Source: Enterobacterales bacterium
GTDB lineage: Bacteria; Pseudomonadota; Gammaproteobacteria; Enterobacterales; Enterobacteriaceae
Assembly: GCA_015655145.1 (NCBI GenBank)
Contig: JAATFO010000049.1
Span: forward strand, 1-64,000
Direction of reading: 5' to 3'
DNA length: 64,000 nt
The translations under genes were made by a program, and so were the position numbers. The notes under the pieces are model-generated. The model was not told where the DNA came from. It did not search any database and saw nothing but the letters and a program-made list of their open reading frames with translations. Positions within the stretch are counted from its first letter, which is position 1, and every line of letters begins with the position of its first letter. Below, one piece after another: positions 27,373 to 35,068 of the stretch.

Positions 27373-27647
27373 TTATTGGCATCCCGTCATGTCCAGAAAG
27401 ACCATTGCCGTCGCTACGGCGGTGCGCTTGTTAGCGTCGTTGAAGCCATTACCTCGTGTTATCGATAGCAGCCGCGCGGCCGCCAGAACAAACAGGTCTG
27501 CTTCGCTGTCGTAAACATGAAGATTTTCGAGGCAGGCCACCATCCCTTCAGCCAGTCCAGTATCTCTGAACCACGAAAACTGCCGTATGCTTCCAACGGG
27601 CTGTCGTGGATAGCGATAACCTACCCGACAGTTAAATAGAACATCAT
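27373..27647 (-). pseudogene. Doc-like (Fic/Doc) toxin remnant
   Basis: On the - strand a frame ending at TAA 27373-27375 reads through ACLENLHVYDSEADLF and then NGFNDANKRTAVATAMVFL. This is the Doc pattern, with the Fic-motif position HPFxDGNKRT changed to NGFNDANKRT, so the catalytic His is replaced by Asn. The upstream part VIAIHDSPLEAYGSFRG lies in another frame after a TAG, so the gene has at least one stop and one frameshift. Its ATG overlaps the stop of an antitoxin fragment, as in true toxin-antitoxin pairs. Confidence 0.7.
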
Positions 27648-27778
27648 TTATCGGCCAGTTGCCTGAGCAGGGCCTGATTTTTCGGCGGGTTCATCGCTTT
27701 AGCAAGGGATGACTCAAACGTAGTCCGTCGCAAGGCTGCAAACTGCTCAGCGTTTATCACAACAACATCCGGGGCCAT
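27644..27778 (-). pseudogene. Antitoxin C-terminal fragment upstream of the doc remnant
   Basis: A 44-codon - strand frame, VVVINAEQFAALRRTT then NPPKNQALLRQLADK, resembling the C-terminal toxin-binding part of DUF1778/RHH-type antitoxins. The DNA-binding N terminus is not found in frame upstream. The stop overlaps the start of the doc remnant (ATGA). The family call is tentative. Confidence 0.45.
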
Positions 27779-28201
27779 TATTACCGTACTGGAATCGCGC
27801 TGTAGGCGAAGACAGGGGATGCCAAAAAATGGTTAAAAACCGGCGGTATCACACAGAACGCGCGCTGGCCGTTTAATAAAGAGCGACTATATCGGCGAAA
27901 TGACACGCATGAGTTTCACCACCTGCAACAGTAATTTCAGCGAGATATTGTCGTTGCTTTGCGTGTTTGCACTGCGCGGGAAAAAACCGAATTTATTGTT
28001 TGCACATTTTCTTCACAACATGAAAATAAATTGTTTGTTATATGTTTCATTAATGTAATTTTGGCTATTTTGTGCGGAACGTTGCAGCAATCAATAAAAA
28101 TAGTGTTAACAATTATACGTCACTTACTTTACACTAATACCATTATTGGTTTCACCGGACATGTTCATTTGGTTTCTCTTGTTTGTCTCTCCCGGGGAAA
28201 A

Positions 28202-28705
28202 ATGCCTGCGGTTATTGCCATTCTGGCAATGCTGTTGCTTTTTATTGCTCCGGAAGTGTCAAAAACGCTGGCACATCAGCGGATGGAGAACCGTGAAGAA
28301 CAGGCCCATTCATCAACACTCGATAACCAGCATGAGATGGTCATGATGATGAGCGCATCCGGTGGTGGTGACGCTACCGATACCATGCCTGGCATGGACA
28401 TGAGCGATATGCAGATGCCCAGCCATTCTGGCGCGGACAGCAGCCACACGATGCCTGATATGATGATGCACCACGCCGGTATGGGCGAGATGATGGATGA
28501 CGCCGCCTGCGGCTATTGCGTCATGCTTATGCATATGCCGGTGCTGTTGCTGATTTTTGCGGCTATTATCTGGCTGGCGTTTAACCTGTCTGTCGCTCCG
28601 CCGCCTCGTCTCATTACTCGCCGTTTTTCTCTTTATTTTCCCGGTGTTTCTCAGCCACGTGCGCCCCCTCATTCCTTCATTGCTGTTTTTCAGATCGTTC
28701 ACTGA
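28202..28705 (+). CDS. DUF2946-family Met/His-rich membrane protein
   Basis: 167 residues. Hydrophobic N terminus (residues 1-20), then a polar stretch (55-100) very rich in Met, His and Asp with repeats of the type MPGMDMSDMQMP, then CGYC (103-106) and His111 before a second membrane segment (112-132). The CxxC-plus-His feature is the DUF2946 hallmark; such genes often lie beside metal-linked TonB receptors. The Met/His cluster suggests copper or silver binding in the periplasm. The start is placed at ATG 28202 with GGGGA just upstream; an open frame extends further but looks non-coding. Confidence 0.7.
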   Translation: MPAVIAILAMLLLFIAPEVSKTLAHQRMENREEQAHSSTLDNQHEMVMMMSASGGGDATDTMPGMDMSDMQMPSHSGADSSHTMPDMMMHHAGMGEMMDDAACGYCVMLMHMPVLLLIFAAIIWLAFNLSVAPPPRLITRRFSLYFPGVSQPRAPPHSFIAVFQIVH

Positions 28706-28715
28706 AAACTACCCC

Positions 28716-28906
28716 GTTTAAAACGTATGCGTGCCGCGCAGGAATTGTGACGTTTTAATATTTTTCCTGGCAGCTGAAATAATCCTGGTTTTTATTTCTA
28801 TGGGTTAAGAAATAACTTGCTGAAATTAACTGGTTTAAAACCTATGCGTGCCGCGCAGGAATGATGACGTATTAATCGTCTTCCGGGTAAGCTGAAATAA
28901 TACTGG
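28716..28906 (+). repeat. Tandem 73-74 bp direct repeat in the cioAB leader
   Basis: Two copies, 28716-28788 and 28833-28906 (period 117), each beginning GTTTAAAAC and containing TATGCGTGCCGCGCAGGAAT and GCTGAAATAAT. The rest differs by scattered changes. Each can form a small stem between CAGGAA and TTCC. They lie between the DUF2946 stop and the oxidase start, in the 315-base leader. This may be a paired regulator site or a duplicated RNA motif; I recognise neither. Confidence 0.75.
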
Positions 28907-29020
28907 ATCCGATTTTCGGGACCCGGCAATACACTGCTACAGATAATCACTGTTTATCTGTTCTTTGCGCTTACCCGCACATAAACACACCTGGCGGAAA
29001 TAATTGTTCAGAGGTAAGCA

Positions 29021-30433
29021 ATGTTTGGATTAGATGCCTTTCACCTGGCAAGGATACAGTTCGCCTTTACTGTCTCCTTTCATATTATTTTCCCGGCCAT
29101 CACTATCGGTCTCGCCAGTTTTCTGGCGGTGCTCGAAGGAATGTGGCTGAAAACCCGTCATGAGACCTATCGCGATCTCTACCATTTTTGGTCCAAAGTC
29201 TTTGCTGTTAACTTCGGTATGGGCGTGGTTTCCGGACTGGTGATGGCTTATCAGTTCGGCACCAACTGGAGCGGTTTCTCGCAATTTGCCGGCAGTATTA
29301 CCGGTCCGCTGCTCACGTATGAAGTGTTGACCGCCTTCTTCCTTGAAGCGGGCTTCCTCGGCGTGATGCTGTTTGGCTGGAACCGCGTCGGACCCGGTCT
29401 GCACTTCTTCGCTACCTGCATGGTGGCCCTCGGTACCCTTATCTCCACCTTCTGGATTCTGGCCTCCAACAGTTGGATGCACACGCCGCAGGGCTACATT
29501 ATCGAGAATGGTATTGTGGTGCCGCAGGACTGGCTGAAGATTGTGTTTAATCCATCGTTCCCGTATCGGTTGCTGCATATGTCGGTGGCGGCCTTCCTCG
29601 CCAGCGCGTTTTTTGTTGGCGCATCGGGCGCATGGCATCTGCTGCGCGGTAATGACAATCCGGCGATTCGCACCATGTTCTCCATGGCGTTGTGGATGGC
29701 GCTGATTGTGGCACCCATTCAGGCCGTTATCGGTGATGCACACGGCCTGAACACCCTTGAACATCAACCCGCAAAAATTGCCGCGATTGAAGGTCACTGG
29801 GAAAACTCACCGGGTAAAGCCACGCCGCTGATCCTTTTCGGGATTCCGGATATGGATCAAGAACGGACCAAATACGCGCTGGAAATACCGTATCTCGGTA
29901 GTCTGATTCTGACGCATAGCCTGAGCAAACAGGTCCCGGCACTGACGGATTTCCCGAAAGAAGACCGCCCGAATTCACAGGTGATCTTCTGGTCCTTCCG
30001 GGTGATGGTGGCGATGGGACTGTTGATGCTCACTCTGGGGGGAGTCAGTCTGTGGCTGCGGAGTAAAAACCGCCTGTACAGCTCGCGCCCATTCCTGTGG
30101 TTTGCCCTGTTGATGGGGCCGTCCGGACTGATTGCGATTCTGGCGGGCTGGTTTACAACTGAAATCGGTCGTCAGCCGTGGGTAGTGTATGGCGTGCAAC
30201 GTACGCTGGATGCGGTATCGGCACATGGCGATTTGCATATGAGCATCAGCCTGCTGGCGTTCATTCTGGTTTACTGCTCGGTGTTTGGCGTCGGTTACGT
30301 TTATATGATGCGTCTGATTAAGCAAGGGCCGATACCCGGTGAGGGGCACGATGCGATGCATGGGGGGCCGGGCCAGAGTAACACGCCAGCACGTCTGCTG
30401 TCGGCCGTCAGCCATCAGGAAGGAGCCCGCTGA
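29021..30433 (+). CDS. cioA: Cyanide-insensitive cytochrome bd-type quinol oxidase subunit I
   Basis: 470 residues, CydA family, inner membrane, oxidises quinol and reduces oxygen to water. Heme ligands fit E. coli CydA: His21 (b595), His186 and Met329 (b558). Glu101 and Glu109 of the proton/heme pocket are present, as is GRQPW at 383-387. The Q-loop (residues 240-310) is short, as in the CIO branch that resists cyanide. AGAGG lies upstream of ATG 29021. It is followed one base after its stop by subunit II. No copper is needed by this enzyme. Confidence 0.95.
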   Translation: MFGLDAFHLARIQFAFTVSFHIIFPAITIGLASFLAVLEGMWLKTRHETYRDLYHFWSKVFAVNFGMGVVSGLVMAYQFGTNWSGFSQFAGSITGPLLTYEVLTAFFLEAGFLGVMLFGWNRVGPGLHFFATCMVALGTLISTFWILASNSWMHTPQGYIIENGIVVPQDWLKIVFNPSFPYRLLHMSVAAFLASAFFVGASGAWHLLRGNDNPAIRTMFSMALWMALIVAPIQAVIGDAHGLNTLEHQPAKIAAIEGHWENSPGKATPLILFGIPDMDQERTKYALEIPYLGSLILTHSLSKQVPALTDFPKEDRPNSQVIFWSFRVMVAMGLLMLTLGGVSLWLRSKNRLYSSRPFLWFALLMGPSGLIAILAGWFTTEIGRQPWVVYGVQRTLDAVSAHGDLHMSISLLAFILVYCSVFGVGYVYMMRLIKQGPIPGEGHDAMHGGPGQSNTPARLLSAVSHQEGAR

Positions 30434-30434
30434 G

Positions 30435-31439
30435 ATGATTGACTATTCAATAATCTGGTTCGCGATAATCGTCTTCGCCATTTTGATGTATATCGTGATG
30501 GACGGTTTTGACTTGGGCATTGGCCTGATTTTCCCGTTTAACACGGACCCTGGCGAGCGCGACATTATGGTAAACACCGTTGCGCCAGTGTGGGACGGTA
30601 ACGAAACCTGGTTAATCCTCGGCGGCGCTGGTCTGTTTGGCGCGTTTCCACTGGCCTATGCGGTGATTGCCGATGCGCTGGCGATTCCGCTGACGGCAAT
30701 GCTGATTGGACTGATATTCCGGGGTGTGGCGTTCGAGTTTCGGTTCAAGGCGACAGAAACGCACCGTCCGTTTTGGGATAACGCCTTTATTGGTGGTTCG
30801 GTCCTGACGGCGTTCAGTCAGGGGGTTGCGGTGGGGGCGATTATTGATGGCTTCCCGGTCAGTGGGCGCGAATTCGCGGGTTCGCCGCTTGACTGGTTGG
30901 CGCCGTTCCCGCTGTTTTGCGGTGTCGGCCTGGTGGTGGCATATGCGCTGCTTGGCTGCACCTGGCTTATCATGAAAACCGAGCATGAACTGCATCGTAA
31001 GATGTCGGCGCTGGCCATACCGCTGGTGGTGGCACTGTTGGTGATTGTCGGCATTATCAGTCTGTGGACGCCGCTCAGCCACGAAGCGATTGCGCAACGC
31101 TGGTTTAGCCGTCCGAATTTGTACTGGTTCTTGCCGGTGCCAATTCTGGTGTTGTTGTGTGCGCTGGGTATCGTGCGTGCTATCCACCGTAACGCGCACT
31201 ATTCCCCGTTCCTGCTGACGTTAGCGCTGATTTTTCTCGGCTTTTCCGGGTTGGGGATTAGCGTGTGGCCGACCATTATTCCTCCCGCTATCACCCTCTG
31301 GCAGGCGGCATCTCCGGTGATTAGCCAGGCATTTATGCTGGTAGGTAGTTTGCTGATTATTCCGGTGATTCTGGGTTACACCTTCTGGAGCTACTACGTG
31401 TTCCGCGGAAAAGTCAACGCTGATGGCGGCTATCACTGA
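30435..31439 (+). CDS. cioB: Cytochrome bd-type quinol oxidase subunit II
   Basis: 334 residues, CydB family, eight to nine membrane segments. The N terminus contains IVMDGFDLGIGLIFPF and VWDGNETWLILGGAGLFGAFP, both highly conserved. ATG 30435 lies one base after the CioA stop and has AGGAG at 30421-30425; an in-frame start at 30339 lies inside cioA. It forms the heterodimer with CioA. Confidence 0.95.
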   Translation: MIDYSIIWFAIIVFAILMYIVMDGFDLGIGLIFPFNTDPGERDIMVNTVAPVWDGNETWLILGGAGLFGAFPLAYAVIADALAIPLTAMLIGLIFRGVAFEFRFKATETHRPFWDNAFIGGSVLTAFSQGVAVGAIIDGFPVSGREFAGSPLDWLAPFPLFCGVGLVVAYALLGCTWLIMKTEHELHRKMSALAIPLVVALLVIVGIISLWTPLSHEAIAQRWFSRPNLYWFLPVPILVLLCALGIVRAIHRNAHYSPFLLTLALIFLGFSGLGISVWPTIIPPAITLWQAASPVISQAFMLVGSLLIIPVILGYTFWSYYVFRGKVNADGGYH

Positions 31440-31453
31440 TGACGGAGGCAGAT

Positions 31454-31600
31454 ATGGAACTAAAGCATAAGCAAAAGTCACCGCTCTGGAAAGGGTTCTT
31501 CTGGATGGTGGCTATCTGGTTACTGAGCGTGTTGGCGCTTGGCGCCGTGTCAATGTTGTTCCGTTTGCTGATGACCGCTGCGGGAATGAGGAGCCATTGA
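31454..31600 (+). CDS. DUF2474 small oxidase-associated peptide (CydX-like)
   Basis: A 48-residue protein with one membrane helix: charged start (MELKHKQKSPLWKG), then FFWMVAIWLLSVLALGAV, then RLLMTAAGMR. This is the DUF2474 pattern, found after CydB-type genes and analogous to the CydX stabilising subunit. GGAGG at 31444-31448 sits five bases before ATG 31454, and the gene starts 14 bases past the cioB stop. Confidence 0.85.
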   Translation: MELKHKQKSPLWKGFFWMVAIWLLSVLALGAVSMLFRLLMTAAGMRSH

Positions 31601-31714
31601 GTCATTTCATGAGCGGTTTGCGCAAAGAAAAAATGAGGATCCGTTTTTCAGTTTCGCCAGGTAACGGACTCATCTCCCTGAGATTATGCAGCTATTAAGA
31701 AGGATAATGTATTA

Positions 31715-33997
31715 ATGAGGCGGTGGAATGTTATGCGCCATTGCAGGCTTGCGCTCGCAATGAGTACTTTTTTAGCTGCCAGCGTATTGGCGCGGGAGCA
31801 GGCCGATACGCCGGCTGAAACCGCGGTTGACAAGCCAGCGCTTGTCAACCAGTCCATTTCCGGCATTACAGACGACGCGACGCAGGGCGCCCGGACGCTG
31901 AAAGCACGCCGGGGAATACATTTGCGTTCGGTTGCGCGCAGCGAATTAGCGCAATCGGTCGTCGCGTCGTCACAAAGCAAGTCGACCGTTCCCCAGAAAT
32001 CGATCGTGGTTGCCGCCCAACAAACCAGCTACGCTGCGGCAGAGTCGGCATCAGCCACACGGACCGATACGCCTTTAAGTGAGATCCCGCAGTCTGTTCA
32101 GGTGGTGACCCGTAAGTTAATTGAGGAGCAGGACCGGCGCACGCTCAGCGATGCGCTGGTCAACGTTTCCGGGGTGTCGCCAACCCGAACGGAAGAGGTA
32201 TTGTTCGCTCAACCTATCGTGCGTGGTTTCCCGGCTGAAATCTACCTTGACGGTTTGCCGGCATTTGGCGGTACCGCCGCCACCATTGACTCAGCCAGTC
32301 TGGTGGGAACTGCGCAGATTGACGTACTTAAAGGGCCGACTTCGGCCCTGTACGGCGGCGGCGTAGGCGCACCGCTGGGCGGGTTGATCAATATGGTGTC
32401 GAAGCGGCCGGAAGCCGAGGCGGAAGGGATGGTGGGCATGCGCACCGGACGTTTCTCCACGCTGAATCCTTATGCTGATCTGAATGTCCCTTTGGGCGAT
32501 AACGTTGCCGCGCGGATTTCAGCCGAATATCAGGAAAATGACAGTTGGATCGACCATGTCGATAGCCACAACTGGTCTGTTCAACCGAGTATCGCCTTCC
32601 AGCTTTCTCCGCAGACCGAGCTGATATTTCGGGGGCAATACAATCGACGCAGCCAGGTTGAATATTCTGGTCTGCCGGCCGCCCAGGCTCTGTCAGGAGC
32701 GATTGACCGTTACGCTTATCCGGGGGCAACCGAGGGACAGCCACGCACCACGATCGAGAATCAGGTGACGACGCTTGAACTCAAACACTGGTTCAGTGAT
32801 GAGACCGCGCTCACCGTCACGGGTCGTTATTACGACAATAACATTCGGGACTATGGCAGTTTTATTACCGATGCGCCTGATTCGTCGCGACCCACCGTCT
32901 ATGCTATTTCTGCGCTCTATCTGCCAACGAACACCGAAGAAAGTACCTTCGATGCCAACTTGTCGACCAACATCGATGCGTTGGGAGGGCATCATGAGCT
33001 GCTGGCTGGTATCAACTATGACTATACCGATTTCAGTTCGGCGGTATCCGGCGCGATACCCATCGGCTCACTGGATCTGGCCCACCCGAGTTATGGACTG
33101 TCATATGGATCGACACCAGAAACGCTGGTTACACAGACGAACCGTTATGTGACAACCGCTGCCTACTTACAGGATCAGGCGAGCTGGGGGCGCTTACATC
33201 TGCTGGGTGCGTTACGAATGACGCAACTTGGGCTGCGTCAGGCCGAGCAGAATGTCGATACCCACTACCAGCGCATGACGTACCGCGCCGGGCTGAGCTA
33301 TGATCTGACCGACAGTTTGTCGGCCTATACCGCCTATGCGACGGGTTTTCGTGGCGCGTTCAATTTCGTCGGTGTTGATACCCCCAAGCCGGAAACGTCC
33401 CGCAACTATGAAATCGGGCTAAAGTTGGCACAGAAGGATCTCGGTCTTGCGGGAACCCTCGCCGTGTTTGAGCAGACACGCCGCAATGTTGCCACGAGCG
33501 ATCCTGATCCTGATCGCGCACTGCTCGGTTATAGCGTCCAGACGGGCGAACAGCGCGCACGTGGGGTAGAGATTGATATGACCTGGGAGCCCACGCCCGC
33601 ATTCTCATTGCTTGCCAATTACGCCTATACACAGGCGGAAGTGACGGAAGACAACAGCATCGAGCCTGGTAGCGGGTTGCCGCGCGTGCCGCGTAATAGC
33701 GGGCGTATTGCCGCTCGTTATCGCGTGCTGGACGGCGTTGCCAAAGGCCTGGCGTTCGGCGCGGGGATTACGGCGGTCAGCGCGCGTGAACTCACTTTGC
33801 CTAACACGGTGTCAGTGCCCGGCTATGCGATGGCGGACGCACAGGCTTCCTATGCGTTCGATCGTTATACGGTCGCGCTTGCGGTGGTAAACCTGACCGG
33901 CACCAAAGCCTTTGATAGCTACGAATACCTCGGATTACCGGTTGTGATACCGGTTCAGCCGCGTTCAGTCTACCTCTCGCTGAGCGCCCACTTTTAA
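31715..33997 (+). CDS. TonB-dependent siderophore-type outer-membrane receptor
   Basis: 760 residues. Signal peptide (residues 1-27, ending SVLAREQ), a long linker, then the plug domain (PLSEIPQSVQVVTRKLIEEQD, IVRGF, IDVLKGPTSALYGGG) and a 22-strand barrel ending in SLSAHF with a C-terminal Phe. The plug start and GGxGGLINMVSKRP are typical of FhuE/FpvA/FptA-type receptors. AAGAAGGA lies upstream of the ATG. No Fur box was seen in front of it, and it follows the bd-oxidase genes directly, so its ligand may be a copper or other metallophore instead of an iron siderophore. Confidence 0.88.
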   Translation: MRRWNVMRHCRLALAMSTFLAASVLAREQADTPAETAVDKPALVNQSISGITDDATQGARTLKARRGIHLRSVARSELAQSVVASSQSKSTVPQKSIVVAAQQTSYAAAESASATRTDTPLSEIPQSVQVVTRKLIEEQDRRTLSDALVNVSGVSPTRTEEVLFAQPIVRGFPAEIYLDGLPAFGGTAATIDSASLVGTAQIDVLKGPTSALYGGGVGAPLGGLINMVSKRPEAEAEGMVGMRTGRFSTLNPYADLNVPLGDNVAARISAEYQENDSWIDHVDSHNWSVQPSIAFQLSPQTELIFRGQYNRRSQVEYSGLPAAQALSGAIDRYAYPGATEGQPRTTIENQVTTLELKHWFSDETALTVTGRYYDNNIRDYGSFITDAPDSSRPTVYAISALYLPTNTEESTFDANLSTNIDALGGHHELLAGINYDYTDFSSAVSGAIPIGSLDLAHPSYGLSYGSTPETLVTQTNRYVTTAAYLQDQASWGRLHLLGALRMTQLGLRQAEQNVDTHYQRMTYRAGLSYDLTDSLSAYTAYATGFRGAFNFVGVDTPKPETSRNYEIGLKLAQKDLGLAGTLAVFEQTRRNVATSDPDPDRALLGYSVQTGEQRARGVEIDMTWEPTPAFSLLANYAYTQAEVTEDNSIEPGSGLPRVPRNSGRIAARYRVLDGVAKGLAFGAGITAVSARELTLPNTVSVPGYAMADAQASYAFDRYTVALAVVNLTGTKAFDSYEYLGLPVVIPVQPRSVYLSLSAHF

Positions 33998-34008
33998 GGA
34001 GTCACTCC

Positions 34009-34842
34009 ATGATTGATAATGATCGCCGTAACCTGCTGCTCGGTGCACTTCTTACGCCGCTGGCAGCGAGCATGTCGTTTGGCGCCAGCGGTGCGACCGA
34101 TATGTCGATGTCGGACCACACCATGCCGGACATGGGCCGTGATATGGATAACGTTCACTGGATGGGGAACGAACAGATCGCCATGCTGGTCTATCCGGGT
34201 ATGACCGTTATGGACTTAGTCGGACCGCATTGCATGTTTGGCGCACTGATGGGGGCGAAGATCCACATTGTCGCCAGAACGCGTGAGCCGGTGACCAGCG
34301 ACGCCGGGTTGACCGTGGTGCCCAATGCCACCTTCGATAGTTGTCCAAAAAATCTGACGGTCCTGTTCACGCCGGGCGGTACGGATGGCACGCTGGCAGC
34401 GGCTTCCGACCCACAGACGCTGGAGTTCATGGCTGATCGCGGGGCGCGAGCAAAATATGTTACCAGCGTCTGTTCCGGTTCGCTGATCCTTGGCGCTGCG
34501 GGGTTGCTTAAAGGCTATAAGGCGACGTCACACTGGTCATGCCGTGAAGCGCTGGCCAGATTTGGCGCCATCCCCACCGAGGCGCGCGTTGTGCGCGATC
34601 GCAACCGGATTACCGGCGCCGGTGTCACTGCGGGACTGGACTTCGGATTGACGATGGTCGCTGAACTGCGTGACCAGATCTATGCCGAATGTACTCAACT
34701 GATGAGCGAATATGATCCACATCCCCCTTTCAATGCCGGATCGATGAAGACTGCGCCGCCCGAGGTAAAAAAGGCGATGATTGAACTGGCAGCTGATTTC
34801 ACGAAGAAAGCCGATGCGCTGGCGTCAAAAATGAAAGGTTAA
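34009..34842 (+). CDS. Exported DJ-1/PfpI protein, isonitrile-hydratase-like, Met-rich leader
   Basis: 277 residues. NDRRNLLLGALL at the N terminus resembles a Tat signal. Then a Met/His/Asp-rich stretch (DMSMSDHTMPDMGRDM, residues 31-46) is followed by a DJ-1/PfpI domain. It carries MDLVGP with Asp69, the nucleophile elbow SVCSGSLILGAAGLL with Cys155, TSHW, and EYDPHPPFNAGS near the C terminus. These correspond to the isonitrile hydratase InhA (Asp17, Cys101, next residue Thr102 here Ser). It starts 11 bases after the TonB receptor stop, so export to the periplasm next to the receptor is likely. Enzyme activity is inferred. Confidence 0.8.
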   Translation: MIDNDRRNLLLGALLTPLAASMSFGASGATDMSMSDHTMPDMGRDMDNVHWMGNEQIAMLVYPGMTVMDLVGPHCMFGALMGAKIHIVARTREPVTSDAGLTVVPNATFDSCPKNLTVLFTPGGTDGTLAAASDPQTLEFMADRGARAKYVTSVCSGSLILGAAGLLKGYKATSHWSCREALARFGAIPTEARVVRDRNRITGAGVTAGLDFGLTMVAELRDQIYAECTQLMSEYDPHPPFNAGSMKTAPPEVKKAMIELAADFTKKADALASKMKG

Positions 34843-34852
34843 CCATCCCGTC

Positions 34853-34897
34853 AGCCCGGCGCTGATGGCAAGCTGACTCATCGCGCCGGCTTATTTT
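34853..34897 (+). terminator. Terminator after the cio/TonB/DJ-1 operon
   Basis: AGCCCGGCGC and GCGCCGGCT pair with one bulged C across an 18-base loop, followed by TTATTTT, about ten bases past the stop at 34842. Confidence 0.7.
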
Positions 34898-34999
34898 ATC
34901 GCCAACCGACCATCAACAACGCGCAGATGGGCTATTTATTGTTCTCCTGATGGCGTTTATTGCCTGTATTCGGCCAATAAAAAAATCTTTATTGCAATT

Positions 35000-35018
35000 A
35001 ATAATCATTATCATTAAG
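35000..35018 (+). promoter_or_regulatory. Fur box upstream of fepA
   Basis: AATAATCATTATCATTAAG fits the 6-6-1-6 Fur pattern (NATWAT NATWAT N ATWATN) with one mismatch in the last hexamer. It lies 50 bases before the fepA start codon in an AT-rich promoter region, so iron repression through Fur is expected. Confidence 0.8.
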
Positions 35019-35068
35019 TTAATTTTTTTCTCTTTCTTTTTCACAAAGGGTTGGCGATTAATATCATT

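Noticed and set aside
28716-28906. CRISPR-like repeat pair
   Set aside because: Only two units, 73 bp long with variable bases, far from CRISPR repeat size, and no cas genes.
29030-29797. 255-codon antisense frame opposite cioA
   Set aside because: His/Gly/Gln-rich translation of the complement of a conserved gene; no family features.
30612-31199. 195-codon antisense frame opposite cioB
   Set aside because: Composition (Gln, Arg, His rich) is typical of a shadow of hydrophobic codons; cioB is certain.
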